Positions 46,101 through 58,100 of a stretch of 64,000 nt of DNA are shown here, in pieces. A program made the position numbers and the translations under genes. Below the pieces are notes generated by a model that made no database searches, was not told the origin of the DNA, and saw only the letters and a program-made list of their open reading frames with translations. The number at the start of each line of letters is the position of its first letter. Within the stretch, counting starts at the first letter, position 1. Source of the DNA: Beroe forskalii (lineage: Eukaryota > Ctenophora > Nuda > Beroida > Beroidae). The DNA is taken from contig WFMF01000282.1 of the NCBI GenBank assembly GCA_011033025.1, positions 62,001 to 126,000 of the forward strand, written 5' to 3'.

Positions 46101-49100
46101 TCGTATAAATTTAGTAATAACACTCTGCAACTGTAGAGCTGTTGGTAGATCGAGCCATTTATATTTTGGGCAAATAGATGGGAATGAACTTCCCACTCCA
46201 CATGATTTTTCACCATCCTAGGAAAGTTTAGGGTCTGGGTAGAAGTTACGGAATACAGACTATAGTTAATGGTTTGGACGGGGACCTGACTTATATCCTC
46301 CATCCACGTAGCCAAGGTTTAAGGCCAGGGTAGGCATTCAATGGCACCTTATCAACAACAGTACCTTATCAACAACGGTACATTATCAACAACAGCACCT
46401 TATCAACAACATTACCCTATCAACAACAGTACCTTATCAACAACAGTACCTTATCAACAATAGAACCTTATCAACAACAGTACCTTGTTAACAACGTTAC
46501 ATGTTTTCATCATTAACAACAGTACCATATTAACAACGGTACCCTGTTAACAACGGTTCCCTGTTAACAACGGTTCCCTGTTAACAACGGTACCGCAGTA
46601 CCGTTTAAACAGCGGCACCTTGTTAATTGAGGCACCTTGTTATCAGTGGCACCTTGTTAACAACGGTACCCTGTTAACAACGGTACCCTGTTAACAGCGG
46701 TACCCTGTTAACAGCGGTACCTTGTTAACAGAGAACCGTTGTTAACCTCCTCAACAACGGTACCCTGTTAACAACGGTACCGCAGTACCGTTTAAACAGC
46801 GGCACCTTGTTATCAGTGGCACCTTGTTATCAGTGGCACCTTGTTAACAACGGTACCCTGTTAACAACGGTACCCTGTTAACAACGGTACCCTGTTAACA
46901 GCGGTACCCTGTTAACAGCGGTGCCCTGTTAACAGCGGTACCCTGTTAACAACGGTACCCTGTTAACAACGGTACCCTGTTAACAACGGTACCCTGTTAA
47001 CAACGGTACCTGTTAACAACGGTACCCTGTTAACAACGGTACCTTATTTACAACGGTACCTTATTTACAACGGTACCTTACTTACAACGGTACCTTATTT
47101 GCAACGGTACTTTATTAACAACGATTATTAACAACATTATTTACATTTCTAACAACATTATTAACAACTATTAAGCAAGACAAATCGAACAATAAAATGA
47201 AAACTAATGACCAGAGTTGCAGTACATGCCTTTATATATGTTGGTTGACACCACTCAGTCATCAATGACGAACGGCGACGTATGCACATTCCACATACCA
47301 ACACTATGACGTTGACACCACTCTGTACCCAATCAAGCATGACGAATAGCGTTACGTGCACATACCAAGTCAATGACGTTGACACCACTCAGCATCAAGT
47401 TCAGCACGACGAACAACCACGTTTGTACATTCCATAACCAACTCTTTAGGAAGTTTCGATAAGGCTGTGTGATCTACAATCATGTTTCACTGACCATAAC
47501 ATATGACAAATGTTGCTTTGTAAATACCAAAGTTTCTGAGAGAATTAGAGATGAGGCAATAACTTCTCTAGGTAAGGCTAAGCCTGCTCACCCTGGCTAC
47601 GTGGGCGCATTTTACCTCATAGCACTTATCTCTCTCTCTCCCCTGGCCGGGCCCTAACCATAACCTATATAACTCTAGCCCTAACCTTTTCCTATAGTTT
47701 AAATATAATGTGTTTTGGAGGTAGTGCCACGTAATAAAATGTCCGTTCCCCTTTTGGACTACCTTGGGTTCACTAAATAACCAAAAGCTGCAAATTGGCC
47801 TGTGATATTTGAAGAATGTCAAATTAACTAATTACAGCACGCGCGCGCAACGCGCAGTAATTAAATTCATGGTCACAATACAAGCACTGCGTTAAAATGT
47901 CATCGCGCGTTACGCAAAGATCCAATTATCTCAGCGAATCAGTAGGACTTTCGACTAAAAGTGAACCAAGTTGTGCGCGGAAATCAGCGTTTTTACGGAA
48001 TAACTTGGGAATATTTTAACACTTATTTTTCCATAATCATGACATAAGAAAATTTCCCACCAAACTGATTATAACTATTGAGAATAATGACTATAATATG
48101 ATGAGAATATAATATAATGAGAATTTGCTGCATTCGAGAGTCATAATACTAGAAAGTTGGCGGTCCATATATGTGCTAATTTTCGAGATATATATACATA
48201 TACCCGCAGCCTCTAGGGCTGAATTTCATATCGCACGCGCATGCGCGTGCGATATGAAAATATATCCCTCGAGGGCGCTAGCCCGAGTGGGGATATATCA
48301 TTATAGCACGGGGCTCGAAGAGCCCGAGTGCTATACGAAATTCAGCCCATGAGGCGAGGAGTATATGGTATATATCACTCGCGTGAGCTTTTGGGAGAAT
48401 GGCATATCTATGATGAAAGAAGTTGAATGTTCAAGTAAATCCTCGAAGATTTGAACACACAGGAAGGTTTTGCAACAATAATATTGAGTTTTTCTCTAAT
48501 TAACAAAAATTTAATCTTTTCACAAATGCAATACAAAACACGATTAAGCACCGTAAGTATTTGATCGAAGGGTTGGTAAAGCTTATGTAGAAGTTATGAG
48601 GCCCGAAGGGCCCGAGGGCGAAAATTTTAAAGGCGAATCGAATCAAAGCATGGATCAATCTCAAAGGTCTTGCAATCGAAGGATTATTATTTAAAAATGT
48701 GGTTAGATGCTGTTAATTAAACTTAAAACACTAGCAATCGTGTAAAAACAAACAATAATTGGAAAAACAAACAAAGGGGAAAATGGTAGCATGTCACTTT
48801 GTGAAACGCATCAGTTACAGCAGAACTTGAAAAGAGATACAAAACGATGAAAAAATGGGTTAAAATGAGCGTATTTACATTTGGTGAAACTCTGCAGCAC
48901 TGTTATACTTATAATAGTGAGAATGACGTAATTACCATGGTTGAATATGGTAAGTCAATAGAATAAGGTGTCCCTCAAAATTTTTCTCATGAGAAGTTGC
49001 ACAATGTATCAGAGTGTCGCGGTAATTAGGCGGCATTTATTTACATCGTATCCGCTGTGTGTGAGAAAAATAATGCACCATTGTTACTAATGATAATGAC

Positions 49101-52100
49101 GTATTGCTCTCACTCACCTCTTGCTATTTCCGAAGAATGTGTAACCATGACAACATGGCAATGCAATTAATGATCAACACAAATGCAAATTCCTAACTTT
49201 ATTTCATGATATTGTATTTCATTCTCTCGTTTTTGATTTTGTATCTTTTTACTTCTCTTTCTCGGAATGATTGCTTTTACAGAATTTTACAGAATTGCTG
49301 CTATCACTGCTATCGCTGCTTTCACTACAGTTCACTATTTTCTCTTCTATTTGACTCGACTTTTGTCTACTGTTGGCCATATATTTTGCTGAATATTTAT
49401 TAATTATCGATACCTATGTTGTTTTGCTGTCAATTTTTAATCCAATTCTATTTCGAAGTTGAACTACTTCTCATAATTTCATGATTCAGTAAGCTGCTGA
49501 ACAATGATGAATATCAGTTTCAGTGTTTTGACTCTTAACTTTCCATCGCCTCGATGTTTTTGTCGATAATGAACTACACAAATATCTTTCTATTTGCCAG
49601 TTTTTTGCCTCATGATCGATATTTTGCTGCTAAAATTGTTGTTGTGGACACTTTCAATGATCTCAGCCAGTTTAGCACCAAAAATATTTTCTTCAAGAGG
49701 CGGGCTATATTGCAAACCAGCGTAGAACTGCTCTCGCGGGCCGGGCTATATCCGGTGGGTATATCAAATTTAGCGTGCAGATATTTTACCGGGCCGCGCG
49801 CGCCCGCTACCTAAAATGCCTTCAAAAAGCGCACGCGAGTGGATATAAGGTCAAATGGTTCAAAAATGGCAAAAAGTCGATTTTTAGCATGTTCCCACCA
49901 ACAGATTTTCCTAAAATTTTGCAGGGATGTTCATTTCATCATTGTCTTTCGAAACCATAAAGAAAATTGGGGGTCTATGTGCTAATTTTCGAGATATAAG
50001 GTCAAACGCAAGGAAATACCGACGAAATGGTTCAAAAATGGCAAAAGTCGATTTTGAGGATGTTCCCACCAACAGATTTTCCTGAAATTTTGCAGGGATG
50101 TTCATTTCATCATTGTCTTTCAGAAACCATAAAGAAAATTGGGGGTCTATGTGCTAATTTTCGAGATATAAGGTCAAACGCAAGGAAATACCGACAAAAA
50201 TGGTTCAAAATGGCAAAAAGTCGATTTTGAGGATGTTCCCCACCAACAGATTTTCTTCCTAAATTTTGCAGGATGTTCATTTTCATCATTGTCTTTCAGA
50301 AACCATAAAGAAATTGGGGTCTATGTGCTAATTTTCGAGATATAAGGTCAAACGCAAGGAAATACCGACGAAAATGGTTCAAAAATGGCAAAAAGTCGAT
50401 TTTGAGGATGTTCCCACCAACAGATTTTCCTGAAATTTTGCAGGGATGTTCATTTCATCATTGTCTTTCAGAAACCATAAAGAAAATTGGGGGTCTATGT
50501 GCTAATTTTCGAGATATAAGGTCAAATGGTTCAAAAATGGCAAAAAGTCGATTTTTAGCATGTTCCCACCAACAGATTTTCCTAAAATTTTGCAGGGATG
50601 TTCATTTCATCATTGTCTTTCAGAAACCATAAAGAAAATTGGGGGTCTATGTGCTAATTTTCGAGATATAAGGTCAAACGCAAGAATACTGACGAAAAAT
50701 GGTTCAAAATGGCAAAAAGTCGATTTTGAGGATGTTCCCAGATTTTTCCTGAAATTCTTCAGGGATGTTCATTTCATCATTGTCTTTCAGAAACCATAAA
50801 GAAAAATTAGGGTCTATGTGCTAATTTTTCGAGATATAAGGTCAAAATGGTTCAAAATGGCAAAAGTCGCTGAGGTCCTCCACTTCCTGTGGGGAGGGAT
50901 GTAACAGCATAAAACACAACATAACAACACAAGACAACAACACCCAACAATACCCAAAAACACAACGTGCTAATTGATCATCGTGCTAGTTGATCGTCAA
51001 CTCGGTGATTGGTTAATACCAATGGGACCTATGGATAAGCAGCCTTTATAGGGCTTTATAATTACAGCCTATTAATTAAACCAAAAAACGCCTCTTGCTA
51101 AGTTTCACCTTGATGTGCGCGTTATTCTCGGCCGTAACACGCTCCAAGTCTCCTTGTAGAGAAGATACTGTATTGCTGAGCCCTCCCACTTTCTCACTAA
51201 GTCGCGTGTTTTCTTCCGCGAGCACTGCCGAACCTGACAAATGGAATGTATAAGAGTTTACCCATAGAATGTATGTCAGTTTACGCCTAGAATGTATACC
51301 AGAATATTTACCCATAGCGCATTGCAGTAGGACCAATCAGAGCTCAGTACTTGTATGATGTTGCGCACTGGTTGGTCGAGCAATGTGCCGTGCTGCAGGG
51401 AGTTAAGATGAAGGAATTGCACGTGCACCGATAAAATTCAAGCAGATATACAGCAACACACGAAGTTATACAATAAATTATTCTGAAACAGGCCACTGGA
51501 GCTCTTCTTTGGACTTCATAAAAAGATAATTCAAGAAGACAGAAAAAGGGCTCCTAGTGTCATACCATCGCTGTTGTTGGCGAGGGTTTCCTCTAGTTTA
51601 GAGCAGTGCGATTTAAGCTTCTCAAATTCCTTGTCAAGAACCTCTTTCTCCGTGATAACATTGGTAATAACACTTTCCAGCTGCGTGCACCTGTGGAATG
51701 GTGTAACTTTAGTAATAAAACTCTGCACCTCTGTATAGTCGTATAACTTTAGTAATAAGACTAGGCAACTGTACAGCTTTTGGTAGATCAAACCATTTAT
51801 ATTTGGGGGAAATAGATGGTGAACGCACCCCACCCCACATGATGTTTCACCTCCAAAAAAGGTAAGGGTCAGGGTAGAAGTTACGGAATACGGACTATAG
51901 TTAATGGTTTGGACGGGGACCTGACTTATAACCTCCATCCACGTAGCCGAGGTTTAAGGCCAGGGCAGGCATTCAATGGTACCTTATCAACAACGGTACC
52001 ATATCAACAACGGAACAACAGTGCCTTCTTAACAACGGTACCGCAGTACCTCATAAACATCGGTACCCTGTTAACAACGGTACCCTGTTAACAACGGTAC

Positions 52101-55100
52101 CCTGTTAACAACGGTACCCTGTTAACAACGGTACCCTGTTAACAACGGTACCCTGTCAACAACGGTACCCTGTTAACAACGGCACCCTGTTAACAACGGT
52201 ACCCTGTTAACAACAGTACCCTGTTAACAACGGTACCCTGTTAACAACGGTACCCTGTTAACAACGGTACCCTGTTAACAACGGTACCCTGTAAAAAACG
52301 GTACCCTGTTAACAACGATACCCTGTTTATAACGGTACCCTGTTAACAACGGTACCATATTAACAACGGTACTCTGTTAACAGTGGTACCATATTAACAG
52401 CGGTACCATATTAACAACGGTACCCTGTTAACAACGGTACATTGTTAACAACGGTACATTGTTAACAACGGTACCTCATTAACAACGGTACCTTATTAAC
52501 AACGGTACCTTATTAACAACGGTACCTTATTAACAACGGTACCTTATTAACAACGGTACCTTATTAACAACGGTACCTTATTAACAACGGTACCTTATTA
52601 ACAACGGTACCTTACTTACAACGGTACCTTACTTACAACGGTACTTTATTAACAACATTATTTACATTTTTAACAACATTATTATTTACAATTAGGCAAG
52701 ACAATTCGAACAATAAAATGAGAACTAATGACCAGAACTGCAGTACATGCCTTTATATATGTTGGCTGACACCACTCCGTCATCAATGACGAACGGCGAC
52801 GTATGCACATCCCACATACCAACTCTATGACGTTGACACCACTCTGTACCCAATCAAGCATGACGAATAGCGTACCTCGTAAACAGCGGCACTTTGTTAA
52901 CAACGGTACCTTGTTAACCACGGTACCCTGTTAACAACGGTACCCTGTAAAAAAACGGTACCCTGTTAACAACGATACCCTGTTAACAACGGTACTCTGT
53001 TAACAGTGGTACCATATTAACAGCGGTACCATATTAACAACGGTACCCTGTAAATAACGGTACCCTGTTAACAACGATACCATATTAACAACGGTACCCT
53101 GTTAACAACGGTACCATATTAACAACGGTACTCTGTTAACAGTGGTACCATATTAACAGCGGTACCATATTAACAACGGTACCCTGTTAAGAACAATACC
53201 CTGTTAACAACGGTACTATGTTAACAACGGTACCTTGTTAACAACTGCACCTTATTAATAACGGTACCTTATTAACAACGGTACCTTATAAACAACGGTA
53301 CCTTATAAACAACGGTACCTTATTAACAACGGTACCTTACTTACAACGGTACTTTATTAACAACATTATTTACATTTTTAACAACATTATTATTAACAAT
53401 TAGGCAAGACAATTCGAACAAGAAAATGAGAACTAATGACCAGAACTGCAGTACATGCCTTTATATATGTTGGCTGACACCACTCCGTCATCAATGACGA
53501 ACGGCGACGTACGCACATTCCACATACTAACACTATGACGTTGACACCACTCTGTACCCAATCAAGCATGACGAATAGCGTGCACATACCAAGTCAATGA
53601 CGTTGACACCACTCAGCATCAAGTTCAGCATGACGAACAACCGCGTTTGCACATTCCACAAACCAACTCTTTGGGTTAAGGCTGTGTGATCTACAATCAT
53701 GTTTCACTGTTCATAACAAATGTCAAATGTTGCTTTGTAAATACCAAAGTTTCTGAGAGAATCAGAAGTGAGGCAAGGTAAGGCTCAGCCTGCTCTGCCT
53801 CACCCTGGCTACGTGGGCGCATTTTACCTCATAGCACCTCTATCTCCCCTGTTCGGGCCCTAACCATAACCTAACTCAAGCCCTAACCTTTGCCAATAAT
53901 TGAAATGTCATGTGGTTAAGTGTTTTGAGGTAATCTGCCGTGAAAAAGAATGTCTGTTCCCCGTTTGGACTACCTGAAAACCAAAAGCTACGATATTTGA
54001 AGAATGTCGAATCAACTAATTACAGCACGCGCGCGCAACGCGCAGTAATTAAATTCATGGTCACAATACAAGCACTGCGTTAAAATGTCATCGCGCGCTA
54101 CGCAAAAACCCAATTATCTCAGCGAATAAATGCAAACAACTTCGAATGTTACCCACTTCATTGAATGCTCTTCCAAAGAGAGCTCCTTGCTTTTCTTCAG
54201 ATTCGTGTTCTCTTGAGACAGTTGCTCCTTATCCTTCTGTTCTGAGTGTAACTGTTCAAAAAGTTCACTTCTCTCTTCGCTTATCTATAGAAATAGTGGT
54301 GAGTAGAAAGAGAACGACAAAATGGGAAATGTTAAGTTTACTCAATTTAGAAAAATTATACATTGAAAGTTTTTGATTAAAACTCTAATTGACACGAGAT
54401 CTTTTTAAGAGGAAGCTTGCAAACAATTTGCTAATCGTCTTTTTTCGATTTTCGATACTCTAGAAGTTTTTACCTGGTCAAATTGTGATTGCAATTCTCC
54501 TAAGGTAAGTTTCACAGCAGAAAGGTTATCTTTTGCAGATGTTAAGGAATCAGCCAACTCGAGGCACTCTGATGTTTTACTTTTGATTTGATCCTGAAAA
54601 TTTGATGTTACGAACTACTATACTAAACTTAATCATTAACTAAACAAAATAATCTAAGCCGCAATATCTTAGTGTTATGTTTGGGTAAATTGACTTGGTT
54701 TGGCTATGTTTGACTCCAGGTCATGGGAATATTAGTGCACTAACACATTAGCGTGATGGTTGTAGCTGAACTGCATTAACACTTTCAATTCTACACTGTT
54801 CATTATCACACACTTAAATGTGTCATTTGGTCATAGCAAAGTTGGTTAGAACTAATCAGTACATATTATACAGTACAGAATACCCAGTATACACAGCAGA
54901 CAGTATAAACAGCAGACAGTATTAAACAGTAGACAGTATACACAGTACACAGTTTACATGCACACAATATACACAGTACACAGTATACATGTTTATACAT
55001 ATTTATACATTTATGTTACCTGAAGCAGAGACGAAGAGTTCTCCGCTGCAGCCATCACCGGTACATAGTATACATGTTTACACATACAGTACATATTTTC

Positions 55101-58100
55101 AAATAAATTACACAGTACATATTATTTCTACAGAATACCTGAAGCAGAGACAGAGAGTTTTCCGCTGTAGCTAGCTGCTCCTGCAGCACCGTAACCTCGT
55201 TATTCAGCTGAGCACAGTCGCTGTTAGACTCGAACACGTGACGTGTTAGGTCCGATATCTCATCCTCCTGTTCCCTCTTAATGTCTGAAAGGGTGAGGGG
55301 TTTTAGTGACGTGTAAGGTCCGATATCTCGTCTTCCTGCTCCCTCTTGATATCTGAGGGAAGGAAGGTTCGTGAACTTTACTACACTGCTGAAGAAAGAA
55401 AGAATGAACAGTTCTGTAGATGAATATAAATTGATCTGTCTTTTTAAAGCTGTTTTGATCTAGGACTCTTTTTTTAAACATCTCATATCTCGATGTGTGA
55501 TAAAGAAACCATGCGTTTAGGAGCATTGGCAAACATCAAACCTTCTAATTTGGATATCTGAGCCTGCATCTCCTTTATCTTGGTTTTGAATGGAGTCAGC
55601 TGATCTCTGTGCGACGCTTCCAATGCCTCTCTTTCGTGGATATTGCTGTCCTCAAGCCGCTGTATCTGAACACAAGGATATATTTTATATCTGGGTAGGT
55701 TGGCGGAATTTACAACTGGAAACATTGTTTCCTAACAATATTTTGCTGAGCCCAAACGACAAGAACAACAGAGAATGGAGGAGTTTCGCACTGAATGGAA
55801 ATGATTGGTATGTAATTGGAATTTTACCTTGTCCTCCCACTCTGCTTTCTCCTTAGTCAGGTCCTCACGAGACAACTTCAGATCACTAGTCAGCTTCTCA
55901 CACTCTCCTAACGTTCTGAAATCGGCACAATGAGTTATAGACCCAACTATTGCATTCGTACAATTGCAATACTTATTGAATCTAAATTCTAAATCCAAAG
56001 CATTCCCTTGGAAAACAGTTCTAAATCCCATAGTTCTAATCACATTATTTTACCCACAGGTTCATTTGCCATCGACCAATCACCTCGGGAGTTAACCGCA
56101 AACTCGTGCGCTGATTGGTCAATGTCACGACAATTTCAGGATATTACACTGCTAATACCTTTCTAGTTCTTGAGAAAGTTCCTCCTGTTTCAGGGTAAGT
56201 TCAGACACTCTGTCTTCATATCCACTTCTCTCTTTAGCCCTCTCTTCCGCTATACTCTCCAGTGCTAGCCTGAGTGGAATAGTCAATATAATTGGGGCTA
56301 TTCAACCCTAACATTGACCAATCAGAGCGCTAATTGACTTTCAAATAACGCAATGATTGGTAAATATCAAGAGGGAAGATAATAAGCTTTGTACACAGTA
56401 GATTATAAATCGTACAAGCGTACATTAAACACCATGTGCACACTGCACATGGTGTGCAATGCACATGTACACATAATGACCCTGTTGTGGATAAGTTAAA
56501 GAATTTAGCATGATGATCAAGTTTCTAAAGTAGTGTGGATTGGTAACACGTCTGATAATTATCATTTATCAAGTTATTAATATCGGTGGCCCCTACGATA
56601 CCGCAATGGTAATGACCGATCAGCGCGGGAGTTTTCGGTCAAATGGTCCCGCAGATTAGTCTACAGATCTTGCAGACCAACGGTTAAGCAAGATTGCCTC
56701 TAATATTAATAATTTAGTATGGAAGTTGGTATCACACCTGTGCTGATGTGACGTGTCCTCTACTTCTTCACCCTTCCTTTCTTCAATTTCCTGCACACCA
56801 TTATACATGAATAATCATCAATGGTGAGATGGTGCCAGAATCATGTGACATATGGCTTGGTGCCACAATATGGTACAGGACATGATGTCACAAGTATCCA
56901 AATTTTTTTAAATTTGGCTTATACTGAAACAGTGAAATGGTCACAGTTCACACTTTCACAATTTTCACACTTGACTTTGCATTTTAACACAAAGGGTTGC
57001 ACTTCAATCAAACGTGTAGCAGTCTATTTCGTACAGACAGCTCATGCCTAACAAACACTAACCTGCATCTGTCTGTTTCGTACAGACAGCTCATGTCTAA
57101 CAAACACTAACATACATCTGTCTGTTTCGTACAGACAGCTCATGCCTAACAAACACTAACCTGCATCTGTCTGTTTCGTACAGACAGCTCATGTCTAACA
57201 AACACTAACATACATCTGTCTGTTTCGTACAGACAGTTCATGCCTAACAAACACTAACCTGCATCTGTCTGTCCCGTACAGACAGCTCATGTCTTACAAT
57301 CACTAACCTGTATTTGTCTGTCTCGGACAGACAGTTCATGCCTAACAAACACTAACCTGTATTTGTCTGTCCCGGACAGACAGCTCATGTCTCAGATCGT
57401 TGTTCTCAGTGCTGACCCTCTCCAACTCGCTCCTTATCCCAGACATTTCCTCAAGCAGGTCTTGTAACGAGGTGTCTGTGTCCTGTAATATCAATCGTCA
57501 GCTATCGATAGGGGGTTGGGGGCTATCATTACCAATTTCTTTCTATTTCTCATTCGAGTTTTTGTTCCCACATTTACTCATTCAACATCTCAGTTTTTAA
57601 TAGGTACCTTGAGAACGGTAACTGCTTTCTCAAAACTACCTTGAAATAGTAACTGACTTTCTCAGTTTTAATACCTTGAGAATGGTAAGTTGTCTGTTTG
57701 CGTCCTCCAACTCCTTCTTCAGAGCAGCTATCTTGTTGTTCAGCAGTGTGATTTGACCGGTGTGCTCACTCCGAGTATCTTGTAGCTCCATCGCCTGAAA
57801 AATGTAACGAGTATTAATACCTTCTCTGTAAGATATAACTATATCAGCCAACTACTATACAGGTTATTCGTTACGCTAACATATCTCAGCCGAACCGCGA
57901 CCGTTGCTCCTCAGACGTTTTTTAGGAGGGGCCTTATCCTAGGAAGCGCACTCTACTTTACGAGACATATTTATAAGGTACGAAATTCGGGGATTTTTCG
58001 AAAATAAATCCCCATATTTTCGTTCCCCAATAAATCTCAATATGGCGTCATCATCATACGTTAACATGTTTAATATTCCAAAATAATATTCCCTAATTTC

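Larger units (their letters stand above)
45006..47940. repeat. Segmental duplication, copy A
   Basis: Matches copy B (about 50868-54127) in order: exon pair, unique linker with acgtagcc(a/g)aggtttaagg, the 17-bp minisatellite, the aattcgaacaataaaatgag block and the acagcacgcgcgcgcaacgc block. The match ends at about 47940 in ...attatctcagcgaat. Confidence 0.92.
50868..54127. repeat. Segmental duplication, copy B
   Basis: Same order of blocks as copy A, with an extra internal re-duplication (second minisatellite and unique block at 52880-53660). It ends only 30 bases from the splice donor of the exon at 54157-54284, so this copy keeps the ancestral junction with the upstream exon. Confidence 0.92.

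Noticed and set aside
49554-50799. Frames with FPPTDFPEILQGCSFHHCLS repeated several times
   Set aside because: Translation of the 150-180 bp satellite-like units; copies carry indels that break any long frame.
46340-53395. Possible CRISPR-like array from regular repeats
   Set aside because: Units are head-to-tail 17-bp minisatellite without unique spacers, in a eukaryotic intron.
47161-53587. Three related minus-strand frames with CGMCIRRRSSLMTEWCQPTY
   Set aside because: Young duplicate copies of one intronic block; no splice sites in phase with golgin exons and no recognisable domain.
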